Of a stretch of 64,000 bases of DNA, positions 12,482 to 29,107 are shown one piece after another. The stretch's first letter is position 1. The number at the start of each line of letters is the position of its first letter. The notes below the pieces were generated by a model that worked only from the letters and a program-made list of their open reading frames with translations, was not told where the DNA came from and made no database searches. The translations under genes were made by a program, and so were the position numbers. Location of the stretch: positions 2,296,001 through 2,360,000 of the forward strand of contig CALZFC010000021.1 of the NCBI GenBank assembly GCA_945643635.1, read 5' to 3'. This stretch comes from Allodiplogaster sudhausi. Its lineage: Eukaryota > Nematoda > Chromadorea > Rhabditida > Diplogasteridae.

Positions 12482-13073
12482 GTCCTATTTGTCGTTCTCA
12501 CTTGGCCATAGATTGGCGACATCCATAGCAAGAGTGTCTAGCTTGTTCGTCTGGCAGGAAGAAGAGGACCTCATCTTGATGATGTTCATGCACTTCCATA
12601 GGCATGGCATTGGAAGGTCAGATGACGTCAGAGAAAAGAAAGAGATAGTTCGAGAGGGGGAGAGAGATAGGCAGAGGGAGAAGAAAGACTCAATAAGGAA
12701 CAATGCGAGATAGCCGCTTCGATATGCAAGGGGTGAAATGGCAGACCGGGGGCCAGCGGACTCTCCCAACACGTCAACAGGCCAAACCGCGTTCTCCACT
12801 CATCACATCCTTGTCTTGCTAGCCGGCAGAGAGAGAGAGAGATAGAGAAAGAGTATAAAAAGCCCCTCCAGTACGAACAAACTTCTGATAATTTCATTAT
12901 GCTAGCTAACATTAGCGACATCCAGGAGAAAGACCAAAAGACGTTAGGGTATGTGTTGTCTCTTCTTGTCCACTACTTTCGGTGCATTAGTTTCGAACGT
13001 ACATGGGTGCGTGGGCAGCGTTCTCGCTCTTTGTTCTCCATCTTTCTCTCTCCTCTCTCCCTCCTTCGTTCTG

Positions 13074-13112
<39 letters not shown>

Positions 13113-14027
13113 ATCTATCTCTCTCGTCTCTAGCGCTCTCTTCATGTTGGTAGCGTAGAACAGCGGAATTAATCTGTTGCTTGCATTTGCGTCGTCGATG
13201 GATTTGCTAATCTCTCTCTCTCTCGCTCTCTCTCACTCTCTTTCTCTCTCTCTCTTTTTCTCTCTCTCTCTCTCTCTGTCTTTCCCTCTCTTCTCCTTTT
13301 TGCACTCGGCTTATTGCATGTCGACGTAAGCAGCAACGAGGAAGCGACGCTAAACCACTAAAAGACACCAAAAGCCACTAAAAAGGAGCCGCGACACAAA
13401 CGGAGAGTGCGATTTTGACGGAGCCATGAAGTGGCCTTCACATATTTTTTTTTTGTCATAGACAGAAACACTGCAAAAATTGAAAAGACAAGTAAAGGGA
13501 AATTTCTACGATATGAACAACAACAAAAAATATGCATTGTAACTCTCATTTGTAGCGTATTTGCATAGTCATTCATTTGTATCTACATATATATATACAT
13601 ATGTATCAATGCATGTGTACATTGATATTTATGTATGTAGGCCGAGAATTATAGCTTTCTGTATACAGATACCTTCATAAAAGAAGCCAACACAGGGCGG
13701 AGGGAGAAAGATAGGGGAAAAGAGAGGGAGAGATCTATGCAAGAGAGCAGAGAGAGAGAGCGAGAGAGAGAGAGAGAGAGAAAGAAGAAAAGTTCTACGT
13801 TTATTCATGCATGATCTCTGGGCGCAGACGCTCGATGCCAGCTCGCAGATGCCTGCGGGTTCGTTGTTCCCACCACTGGACGGCAGCTACGACCAGTATC
13901 ACGAGCTGCTCAGGGGCATCGAGAAGCTCGACTCCTCCTGCTTTTATGGCCGCCCGCTCGGCTTTCAGGTTTGGCTCTGAAAAGCTATCGGTTGCAGGTT
14001 TTTGTTTCTCCCTCTCTCCTCTCTCTT

Positions 14028-14065
<38 letters not shown>

Positions 14066-16699
14066 TCTCTCTCTCTGTCTCTCTTCCCCCCCTCTCGCTC
14101 TCTTTCCTCTCTCTCCTCGCTCTCTGTCTCTCTCTTTCCTCTCTCTCTCCTCTCTCTCAGTTCTCCCCTTCCGTCTCGCGCATCTTCCGCTTCATCGGCG
14201 TCGTTCTCGCGACGTACTCGCTGTCATGGGAGCGCGGCCACGGCCCGATCGGCAGCATCCTCAACTCGGGACGCTTCTTCCTCAGCCCTGAGCAGCGCGC
14301 ATCGCGGATCATCAAGGTTTCCTGCCTTTTCTTCATTTTATACTTCCCGCCTACATTTCTTTTTTTGCAACGTAATCTCATACAGGTCATCAAAGAAGCC
14401 GACATCAACTTCTGCAAGGGCTTCTGGAATCTCTCCGAGCTGGGCAATGTTTGTGATTCTTTCGTGCTTGCGTAGAGTCACTTCTAGAGCCTGTATTTGA
14501 TGCAGGGAGTGAAAAAACCAAACATCTTTTCCTTTTCGTTCCAGAACATGCCCAAATGGTTCTGCCCGAACATGGCAATCAACGAGCTTCGCGAAGTGAA
14601 CTGGACGGGCGCGATTCCTCTATCGACGACTTCCGGTGGTACCGTATCCATCCCAGAACCGAGCGCGCACACGCCGACCCGGCCGGTGAAGATGCGTGTG
14701 CTCTCGTTCGCCAATCGGAACGGCGTTGTACCTTTTTTTTAAATTTAAATATTCTTTTTGTTATCTCAATATTCATTTTGGCTTGTAATAATTAAAATAT
14801 TTTGATTTGATGTTAATTAATTTTTTTTATATATATTTGATGACTAACTATAGGTAAGATCTCTCGCAAATTTTGACAGAGTCGTGACACGGCGCCGAGC
14901 AAGCAGCCACTCTCGCCTCATCTCCTCTTCCACTGCCACGGCGGCGGATACGTCGCCACGTCGTCCAAGTCTCACGAGGTATCTACTATGCTTCCCTTGG
15001 TGCTATCCCAGTTCGGGATATTTTTCGTCTTCTTTTCTTGTTTTTCGTCCTATCTCCTAGTGTATTTCACAAGAGTGACATTTCTTCTCGCGCAGACCTA
15101 TCTCCGTGTCTGGGCGAAGCAGCTGAACTGCACGGTCGTGTCCATCGAGTACTCGCTCGCGCCTGAGAATCCATTCCCGCGCCCGACCGAAGAGTGTCTC
15201 TACGCCTACGCATGGATTATCAACAACCCGGCACAAGTCGGTGAGTTACGGATATTTCCTGCACGGATGTGGAAGTCATGAATTCGATCATTTGGGTCCG
15301 TTTGCCTTTTTGTTTCTCTTGGGGGAGAGCTCTAACTTACTTTTTGTAGGTACTCTATTATATTGGCTGTATGATGTTTGATGTGCTTGTTAAAAAATGC
15401 TAGAGAGCGATTGTTTTGACGTTCTTTCATCGTTGTAAGATGATGCCGATTTCATGCGATGTTGTTCACAAAGCGTTCGTTGCCTGCGCATACTCGAGAA
15501 GGATGGTGGAACCGGTCCGCAGCGCTTGCCTGTCCGCATTCATCGAGGAACATGCATATGTGTCCATCTGTTCTAGGGGCGCATGCGCGCACGCAAAACA
15601 TTCTCGGATGGTTGAGAAGAATTGCAAAAGCGAGAGAAGACTGTATGGACGAACATGTACTTTGATCAGCGCAGCGAACGGAGCAATGACAACAGCGAGA
15701 AAGTGTAGCAGTGGTTTTAAGGAATAACTAAAGAAAATAGTGATAATAATATTATTCTATTATCATTGTTTTTTTTAGCAATATTATTCTCTCCAATCAG
15801 GCTGGACCGGCGACAAGCTCGCGATGGTCGGCGACTCGGCCGGCGGCAATCTCGTGATGTCGCTGAATCTGCGGCTGATTCAGCTGAACGTCGCACGCAA
15901 GCCGGACGGCATCGTCCCCGTCTACACTCCATTCCTCTTTCAGGTTGGCCATGCTTTATTTTTTTTTCTTTAAATCTGTCAGAATACCATGCGTAACTTT
16001 GCATATAAGCTACAGTAACCGCAGCTTTACAGTAGCCTTTTATAGTATCTACCGTCGCCTTCGCGACTCCTCGCCGTCATGGATCCGCTTCTCCACATGG
16101 GCATTGTGCTTCGTTGCGTTGCTGGTGAGAACACCGATATTGGCATGTACACATGAATGCCAAGCTATGTAGATATTGAAGATACACAGGCCTGAGAGAG
16201 AGAGAGAAATAGAGAGACAGAGAGAAATAGAGATAAAGAGAGAGAGAGAGAAATAGAGATAAAGAGAGAGAGAGAGAAATAGAGAGAAAGAGAGAGACAG
16301 AGAGAAATAGAGATAAAGAGAGAGAGAGAGAGAGAAATAGAGATAAAGAGAGAGAGAGAGAGAAATAGAGAGAAAGAGAGAGACAGAGAGAAATAGAGAT
16401 AAAGAGAGAGAGAGAGAGCCAAAAGAACACGGGGAAGTACCAGTTGGAAACCGGAGTCGTCGGTTAATCCGATGATTTCCAATTGTTTATGCATTCCCTC
16501 TAAGCTAGCCATCGTGCCAAGTTGTGATGGACCCTCTTTGATCTCAACAGGGACATTTTGTAGTGAGAGGGGGAAGAGCTCATGCTATCCCTAGATCGTA
16601 CGGAATATGGTAACTGGCATCTCGCAGGCCGGTCTGTTTGCATGCAACAAACTTTCGAACTCTCTATCACTCTCCGGCTCTACGTATCTTATGCCTTCA

Positions 16700-16742
<43 letters not shown>

Positions 16743-19251
16743 TCTGTATCTTCTTCTATCTTTATTTTTATCTCAATATTTAAAGTCGACTTTTCTGTCT
16801 CACAACCCTCCCCCACCCTCTCTGTATCTAATAAGTCTATTTCTCTGACTCCCTTTTCCTCTATATCTGCCTTTATCTCTCTCCTCTGGCTTCTCCTGCC
16901 CGATTGGTTGGGTGGCTGTGCATGCAAACCGTCCTCTTTTGACCACTTAATGATCTCGACTCGACGAGATCAACGAAAGAGCACTTCTATCAGAAGAAAT
17001 CAGTTAAGAATAGGGGATGGGGGCGGAAAGCAGGGACACAATTATTTGATGCAATGGAATTTGTTATAAGGGATTAATACTTTGATTTTTTTTAAAAATA
17101 TATAAATAGAATAAAATTGAAATATTAAAGCCTACACTGGCGGGTACAGCGAGGGCATCTCGCCGACCTCTGCCTCTGATAAGCAAGCATCCGACTCGCG
17201 CGGCCAGCACAAGTCGCTGCAGGAATACGTCGAGCAAGTGCAGAAGACGCAGCGAATCGACTTTGCTGTTAGGAATCCAACCTTAAATAGAATTATATAT
17301 TTTTTAAAGAAAATAAATAAATGTATAAAAATATGGATTCACATAAGGAAGATGGAAAGAAGCGCTTTCGTAACATTTCGACCCATTGAATCAACAGGGC
17401 GGCTCACAATTCATCGTCTCACTCTTGAATCTCGCAAACGGAGGCGACGCGAGACCGAGGACGAACGTCCATGGCGGGCAGCGGCAGACAGAGAAGACAG
17501 CCAAGACGGAGAAGGAGGCGGAGGAGAAGAGGGAGGAGGATGACAGCGGCGGAGAGGAGATCGACGACGACAACTTGAGTCTCTCTTCTGTCCAAGTCTG
17601 CGCTTTTCTTCTCTTTTCACTCACGAGCTTACTGTGTAAATTGTGTTTTCCTTGTCAATACAAAAAATATCAGTGTTTCATTAATTATTTAATTGATTAC
17701 TTGACCGCTTTGAAGGTCGACGCCGACCCGCTGCACATTCATCTCTCTACAATTTTCGACAGCGAACTCGTCACCTTCCTCAAGAACCATCCAACTACGC
17801 GATCGTCTGTTTATATTTCTTTTCTTCGCTTTTCAGTTAACGAGACTTTTCTAAGATTAATTAATGTATTTGTCTTTCTTCCTAATTCCAGAAATGTCGT
17901 GATGTGCGATGAGAACGGTGAGCCGGTTGACGAGGCGATGGAAACGGAAGAATCTGCTGCCGAGCTGCTGCAGACGGCGCCGACTGGTAGATCATTCCTC
18001 ACCGAACATACACACATACATACTTCTAGCTATTTTCTCCTACTAAAAAAGAAGTATCAGCAAGAAAATGTTTTAGCAATTTAATTTAGAAAGGAACTCA
18101 AAGAAACAATATAACATTAATACTTTATAACATTGTTTCCTTGAAGAAGCGCCTCCCGCATCATCGCCAACGGCTGCAGCGGCCGCGCGTTCGCCGATTC
18201 GCTTGGGTGAGCGCCTGATCAACGGCGTCCTGTCGGCAGCCACTCAGTCCACGCCCTCGACGCCGCTCGGCGCTCAGAAACCGCTGCCTTCCTCGACCTC
18301 GAACAACAACTTCCTGCCGTCCTCCGCGCAGCCTGTGGTAAATCAGACTTTAAAAAATTAACCATAATTTCATAAGATTTCGGTTACGATTATACAATTA
18401 CAATACACATAAATATATAATATTATAATTCAGACACAGAAGCGGTCGCTGAGCCAGAGTCTCGCGGACACGGCCGTCCTTGCCGCGGGGCACGCCTTCG
18501 ACGGACTCTCCGAGTGGCTCGACCGACCGGTCGTCGCCGAGAAGCAGAAGCTGGAGCGGGCCACGTCGACGCGCGCTTCACTCAAACGAACAACCGAGAC
18601 AGCGGAAGGCGGAGAGCAGGAGGCACTTGATTTACTTATTCAAAGAATACATTGCCTATATGTGTAAAAAAAAAAAGGTAGAAAGGGAGCGTCTAGCTCT
18701 GATAGATTCCACTTTTTTAAAATTTATTTTCGAATAAATAAAAGTAAATATTTTCAGCCGGAACAAGCGGAAGACGACAATCAGCCGCCGCCTCTCCGGC
18801 CGAATGTCATCGATCTCTTGAGCAAGGGCACGGTGCCGCGTGACCCGCTCATCTCGCCAATGTACGCCAGTGATGAGATGCTCAGGCAGCTGCCGCCTCT
18901 CTACCTCGTTGTCCGTACCCGTGCTGTTATTATTATTAGTATTATTGATTGCAGTTTAAGGAACATTTTTACTTTATTAATTGCGTTTGTCGGGAATCCC
19001 AGTGTCTGGAATAACGAATCTGTCCACAGGCCTGCCACCTGGACCCTCTGCTGGACGACACGATCTGCTTCGCGCGGCGCCTGCGCGCGGCTGGCGGCAG
19101 CGTTGCGTCCGTGGACCTGCTGCCGGCGGTCCCCCACGGCTTCCTCAACTTTACGCTGATGTCGCCCGAGTGCCGCGAGAGCGCCAAGCTCTGCCTCCAT
19201 CGCATCCGACAGGCACTCGGAATGCCCATCTCGGAAGTCGACGAGAAATAG
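9876..19251 (+). CDS. LIPE: Hormone-sensitive lipase
   Basis: Cytosolic and lipid-droplet serine hydrolase that cleaves diacylglycerol, cholesteryl and retinyl esters. Twenty exons join in phase: 9876-10064, 10203-10314, 10787-10859, 11919-12081, 13828-13968, 14161-14316, 14386-14448, 14545-14724, 14880-14978, 15096-15240, 15801-15943, 16046-16124, 17131-17267, 17398-17595, 17716-17804, 17892-17986, 18147-18337, 18434-18622, 18758-18910 and 19030-19251. The total is 2817 nt, 938 aa. An Ala/Pro-rich leader precedes the HSL N-terminal domain (about 64-300). The hydrolase core has HGGG at 379-382 (oxyanion hole), the GDSAGG elbow with catalytic Ser453, Asp870 in HLDPLLDD and His901 in VPHGF. The family-specific regulatory insert (about 515-850) is acidic and Ser/Pro-rich, with KRSLSQSL matching the PKA-regulated site of mammalian HSL. 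The exon at 18434 may end at 18622 (GC donor) or 18661. The exon 13 acceptor and several donors are non-consensus, but homology and phase support them. Confidence 0.95.
10315..10360. repeat. CT-rich microsatellite at the start of LIPE intron 2
   Basis: CT/CTAT repeats begin directly after the donor GTAGAC of exon 2. Confidence 0.85.
10918..10980. repeat. (CT)n microsatellite in LIPE intron 3
   Basis: About 60 bases of CT dinucleotides with few interruptions, 60 bases after the exon 3 donor. Confidence 0.9.
12082..13827. repeat. LIPE intron 4 with opposite-strand microsatellites
   Basis: The intron opens with (GA)n at 12088-12148, carries (CT)n at about 12440-12482, 13068-13128 and 13209-13290, and closes with (GA)n at about 13748-13786, close to the next acceptor. 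The GA and CT tracts could pair within one transcript. Confidence 0.85.
14007..14160. repeat. CT tract filling LIPE intron 5 up to the acceptor
   Basis: About 150 bases of almost pure pyrimidine ending in CTCTCAG immediately before exon 6. It doubles as an unusually long polypyrimidine tract. Confidence 0.9.
16195..16418. repeat. Higher-order GA-rich repeat in LIPE intron 12
   Basis: Purine repeat built from GAGAGACAGAGAGAAATAG and GAGATAAAGAG blocks. The GAGAGACAG block recurs at about 16212, 16292 and 16378, giving a higher-order period of about 80-86 bases. Confidence 0.85.
16697..16745. repeat. (CT)n microsatellite in LIPE intron 12
   Basis: CT run about 280 bases downstream of the GA-rich higher-order repeat in the same intron, so the two are potential pairing partners in the pre-mRNA. 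Confidence 0.85.
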
Positions 19252-20834
19252 TATAGATTCTCAGAAAAGAAAACTAATATCGTGTAATTTTTGAATCTAG
19301 TAGGCTTATCGTCATGTAATTAACCTATTAGCTGATCCCGGATAGCGAACGCGCGCTCGGCATCTCCATCTCTCTTGTCTACCATCCCCTTGTTCCTTTC
19401 CAAGTCCACTGACGTTCAGAACCCTGCTGCACCTTTCTATTCTGCTCTACATATTTATATCCCGTTAGCTGTCCATATGCCATCTTCGCTCTCTCTCTCT
19501 CGGCAAGTTTCTGATTCGGCTGACGGTCTAAAGTCTTCCTTTTAATTCATTCTTGACCACCCGCACCAAATTGCTTTGAGTGATCGTGTAATTTTGGCCC
19601 CATTATTACAATTATCAGTTGTTGCCCGCCTCTTGCTCTGGTTTCTTTTTCTTCTTTCGTTTACATTATTTTCTCAATCACTTCTGTGATGGACTGACGC
19701 GGAAGTTCTGACAGGCTTTTTAGCGTTCTGTCTCTATTTGTTTAGTATTGTTACCTTTATGATTAAGTAGCCTTATTGTTATCACATCCATTCATTCGGT
19801 TTCCTCATAGATTTTTCCATTTCTTCTTTAATATAAATTCTGGACGAATAAGACGAGGTCTATTGGTATCTATTCCTTTTGTACAATGAATGCTATAATG
19901 TTGCCATGCGCGTGCCACCTATACGGGCCGGCGAACTTCCGCCCTTCCGAAGGAGGACAGTGAAATCTCCCTCTGTTCTTTCTCGTTTCAGCATCCTCTG
20001 TAGTAATAATAATAATATAATAAAGCGAGAGGCGCATGCACAGAACAACAAAACACACACAATAGAATGTCATTTCATTTTCACCACATTTTTTCATTTG
20101 ACTAATTCACTTCATATACAGAGACATTTTCGAATGACACTGTTTACGAGAACTTGTGTCCTTATTTTGCAATGTTAGTTTGGCAGCCAATTTCAGCCGT
20201 GATGTAAGAAAGTGTCATTCGCCACCCTTCGCAAGTCTAACCATAAGGTCACCAGAATAGGAAGCAGGAGGAGAAAGGCATCGTCTTACTCAAGAGTGAA
20301 TGATTCCTATGCCACCACTGCGTCTCCTTAACGCATTAGCACTGAAGGCATCGCGCTCTGATGCTCTCGCATTTGGCAACAGGGAAGAGGAATGCCGTCA
20401 GCTCAAAGTGAGGGGATACGGTAGCAGGGAGGGCGAGAGGGGAGATGAAGGCAAGGCTGACTGCTTCTTGGACTGAGCATTCGCTGGCGAGTGCTTTCGG
20501 GAAATGGATGGGAGACCCGCCCTCTTCTTCGCTAGGACAAGCCGAAGCAAATGCGCTCTCTCTTTGGAGGAGGCAGGATCCCGAGAGAGCATAAGCAGAG
20601 GAGAGAGCACGAATGAAGCAGAGAACGAGAGATGGTGAGAGAAAGAAATAGAGATAGGGAGAGAGATGAGCAGAGACTGAGAGGGAAGCCGTGCTTCTCC
20701 TGTCCCTTTGCGCTCTGTGTGAAGCCGCAACGTTGTCCAGAAGGTCCTCAGCTGCCCGAGACCCGAAACGGAAGTATTACAACGCACAAATCGCCCGCGG
20801 AGCCGGACAATCTCGGCGAACGACGGAGGACAAG
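19252..20834. other. Spacer between LIPE and the ETS gene
   Basis: Holds the LIPE 3' end and the ETS 5' end. A candidate AATAAA lies at 20019-20024, rather distant from the LIPE stop. From about 20400 the sequence becomes GC- and GA-richer, consistent with a 5' UTR or promoter. Open frames there (for example one ending in the ETS start region) have no recognisable domain. Confidence 0.5.
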
Positions 20835-25707
<4,873 letters not shown>

Positions 25708-26777
25708 GCACGAGGTTTCCTCCCGAAGGTTCCGTGGATAACGCTCTGTTACTACTTCATTACAACAGCTTTTTTGTTGTTCTAGATATTTATATTTCTG
25801 CACCAATCAAGCTTATTAAATACGTATGTTAAAATACATAATCGGAACTCGACGATACCAGTGCGTTTCTCTTCTTCGTTGTGTTTTCAAAAGCGTTCAT
25901 CACCTCGAGTCACAGTCATATGACCATTCCAATGACTCAGAATTGCCCCACCATTTTTGGCTCGTTTAAGGTTTATTAGAGCAAGATTCTTGTCGTTCTA
26001 ACCCATTTTGTTGTGCTCTTTGATTCATGAAATGTCGGCTCTCTCTCAACTCCTAATCACTCTTTGCCTCAATTATTATGATCTGATAAAGTGAGCCACA
26101 CTATGAACAGAAGACAGAGTACTATGCGAGTCGAGAAACACAGATCGCTTGGACGAGTACACATAGTCTTATCAGGCAATATGAAGAAGAAGCCGAGAAG
26201 GTAATCTATTCGTAATTTCCACTCACCATTTGCTATCAACATGACATTCACGCTCGACGCTGCCCGACAGCTTATCCTAACAAAAATACATACAGCACGA
26301 GCAGTCAGAAAAGAATGTTTCATCTTATCTCTTGCAAACCTTTAAGATGAAAAGTTTAACTTCTTTCCGCAAATGTCAAGAATGAGTAGAAGAGAGAAAA
26401 GAGAAAACGGACCTAAAAATAGCAACAAAATAGCGTTTTGGCATATGCAACAAAGAGGAAAAGAGAAGAAGGCGCGTAATTGGCAATCTTCCTTTTCGTG
26501 GCCGCTGATTTGCCAATCATTCGCTCGTTCTTCCGAGAGTACGATTTCGTCTAATTTTGCTCTTTTTCTCTCTCTCTCTCAGCAAAGTTGGGTAGGAAGA
26601 GAGAACCGAGAGGACCGAGAGAGAGAGAGAGAGAGTGAGAGTGAGAGAAAGAGAGAAAAAGGGAGAGAAAGGGAGAGAAGCGCGAGATAGAGATTGAGTT
26701 AAGGAGTAAGATACAGAGCGAATCAGAGAAATTATGCCTTTCCAAAGAGAATTAAGAGCGGACTTTTTCGTGTACAG
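25708..26777. other. ETS 3' flank
   Basis: AT-rich sequence with the candidate poly(A) signal at 25815, then CT-rich (about 26565-26580) and GA-rich (about 26610-26690) tracts. No gene-like frame before the orphan exon at 26778. Confidence 0.55.
25815..25820 (+). promoter_or_regulatory. Candidate poly(A) signal ATTAAA for the ETS gene
   Basis: ATTAAA 108 bases downstream of the ETS stop codon, in AT-rich 3' UTR-like sequence. Confidence 0.45.
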
Positions 26778-26898
26778 CCCATGATGACGCACCACGCAGC
26801 ATCTCCGCTTCGGGCGCTCGCACATCCTCCACCCCCCTCTCCTGGCCCGGAATCAAGAGAAGACGAGGAGAAGACCAAGTCATCTTGGAGTGGGAGAG
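26778..26898 (+). CDS. Orphan candidate exon (Pro-rich), possible alternative 3' exon of the ETS gene
   Basis: A 121-base GC-rich block bounded by an acceptor (CTTTTTCGTGTACAG) and a strong donor (GTGAGC), open in the frame PMMTHHAASPLRALAH, then Pro-rich, then charged (EDEEKTKSS). Its entry phase 0 matches the exit phase of ETS exon 6 (25250), and its exit phase is 1. It contains no recognised domain. It could instead belong to an unseen gene or be chance. Confidence 0.35.
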
Positions 26899-26980
26899 GT
26901 GAGCAAGAGACGAAGAAGACGAAGAAGAAGCATCGCCATTTTCCTACTTCCTGTTCCACCCGCTCGGTCGAGCTCTGCCC

Positions 26981-27039
<59 letters not shown>

Positions 27040-28177
27040 GCTCTCTCTACCTTGCACCCTATTTGTCTCCTCCTCTCCGGCATGATTCCGTTTTCGCCTC
27101 CACCGATCCGTGTAGGCCATTTCCACGAAAAGTGAGAAATAGGCAGAAAGACGTGGTACACCAACAGCTACCGTGAATTCGTCCGACTGTACGAGAGGAA
27201 GGGGGGGGGGGGAGATGCTCCCACCGCGATAGTTTTCCATCCCCCCTTGCACCCTTCAGGTGGCATCTCAAGACAGTCCGAGCTTCTTCTCCACACCCAC
27301 TGACTAGGCACCCCTTTCCTTGTTTGTCTCACGATGAGAAAGGGCATCTTTTGAGAAGACAGTAACGACTCAATGCAGCATTTACATCTTCTCACAGTCC
27401 ATCTTCAGCTTCCACAACATAAAGGCGCTGTCGAGCCGCCCACATTTAGTTCTGATTTTGTCATACCACCAATCAACCCTCTTTTGTAATTCGAGCTACA
27501 GCTAAGATTCCTCCTCAAAAAGTGTCGTTGCCTTTTTAAGCCTCCTCATTCTGTTAAGGACATCAGTCGTGGATATCAGCTGGCATTACCGATTACAGAT
27601 CTGATCAGTCAGCCTCGGGCTATCAATTCTTTCCTCCTTTTCGCCCTTTTCCTGTTTCCAAATCTAGTACAACATCCATATTTGTGACTGCCATGATTGT
27701 AGAGATCTTCGTTGTGTGACAACCACTCAGTGATCAATGATCACGTAGTCTCATTTCACGCCCTAGCAGCAATCTCACCACACGATTCTTCTTTGTATGA
27801 ATACGAACAAAACGAAGTCCTAGAGAGAAAGTGACAGTGAAAGAGTGACGAAGAAACAAAACGAAAGAGAGGAAATTTATTAGATCAATGAAAATTTAAA
27901 GAACAAAAATCTGTGATCTCATTCAAAAATCTATATTTTCTCTTCCTTTTCTTTCCGACCTTGAATTTCCTTCTCCGGTTGCAAGAATAGATTCGTTTAA
28001 AAGAGCACCTGAACTTTGATTCAATCACTTGACAAAACCAAATTGAGAGTATAAATCACTGCAGGAAGCCCCCTGCTATGCCATGATGCTCTCTTCTTTC
28101 AGCGACGTTCATTTCATAACCACTCAATCTCTTTCCCTCTCTTTTTCTCACTTTCTCTCTCTCTTTCCCTCTCTCTA

Positions 28178-28208
<31 letters not shown>

Positions 28209-28906
28209 ATCTCTCTCTCGCTGTCTCTCTGTCTCTCTCTCTGTCACACTATCTGCAACATGCATTATTCCTGTCCACCTTCATTACTCACCGTTTATTC
28301 TCCAAGTACTCTTTATGTACGTATGCTTGCAAAGAGACGACCAAAGAGCACCTCTTGTCTAATGGCCTTGCATACCAAACTGCCGACATCATCTTTTGGA
28401 GCGGTAAATTAGTGAAACTATGCCATTTCTGACCCGTTCTCTAGAATATCAAAAATGAAACCGCCTATCAAGTTAACCTTCATGTGGGTCGTAAAATAAA
28501 ACAAATTATAAATAAGTCATTCAGTATCAAATAAATTCCCTTCAATTCTAAAATAATAATTCTGTGTACGTATATATTCAACGTGCTTTTTGAGGTGTAA
28601 TGTAGTTGTTCGCTGACCTCGCTTAACTGCAAATATGTACATATCTTAGTCTTAATCTCATCTCATGTTTTCTGAATTTTTCTTCATGTAATTAGTTAGC
28701 ATTTTGTGAAATTCATCTGTAATCACTTTTTTTAAGTAAATTTTTTCCATATTAGATGATGCAATTGCACGTTAAAATACTTTACAGAACTTAATTGATT
28801 TTTTTTCTGAAGTCTATACCTTGTCATCTGTAACGCTTTCCGGAAAAAGCGTCTTAATTTAAAATGTAACAAAATTTTACCATCAACTCTTTGTTATGTT
28901 ATTCAG
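26899..28906. other. Sequence between the two orphan exons
   Basis: Contains (CT)n at about 26980-27045 and CT/CTAT repeats at about 28135-28245, a run of consecutive G at about 27199-27211, and otherwise unremarkable AT-rich DNA. No exon seen. Confidence 0.5.
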
Positions 28907-29107
28907 TTGCGAGTGCGATCCTCTCGGCATGGACCTCGTACGGTCCTCCGCAGTCGGCAGTAGCAGCAGCACAGGCGAAGGAAGTTCACTGCCATCTCTA
29001 AATCCGTCGTCATCCAAGAGTTCGAATCTGCCGATGAATCTGACGATGGCCGGCCTCTTCCCCACTCATCACACCCAACAACCGCCTCCATCAATTGCCT
29101 TTCAGCA
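28907..29107 (+). CDS. Orphan candidate exon, terminal or internal
   Basis: GC-rich block in AT-rich surroundings after a good acceptor (TTGTTATGTTATTCAG). Entered in phase 1, as after 26898 or after ETS exon 5, it reads VASAILSAWTSYGPP, continues for about 16 residues and stops at 29001. In another frame it stays open for its whole length as a Ser/Pro/Gln-rich peptide (LPSLNPSSSKSSNLPMN) up to a donor-like CA|GTCAGT at 29108. I cannot decide between the readings. Confidence 0.4.

Noticed and set aside
13811..14500. 229-codon + strand frame
   Set aside because: It is a shadow of LIPE exons 5-7 in another frame, kept open by GC-rich codon use and the CT tract. The LIPE frame has homology and exact phase.
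16195..16418. Regular repeats resembling a CRISPR array
   Set aside because: Units are purine microsatellite variants without unique spacers, inside a eukaryotic intron.
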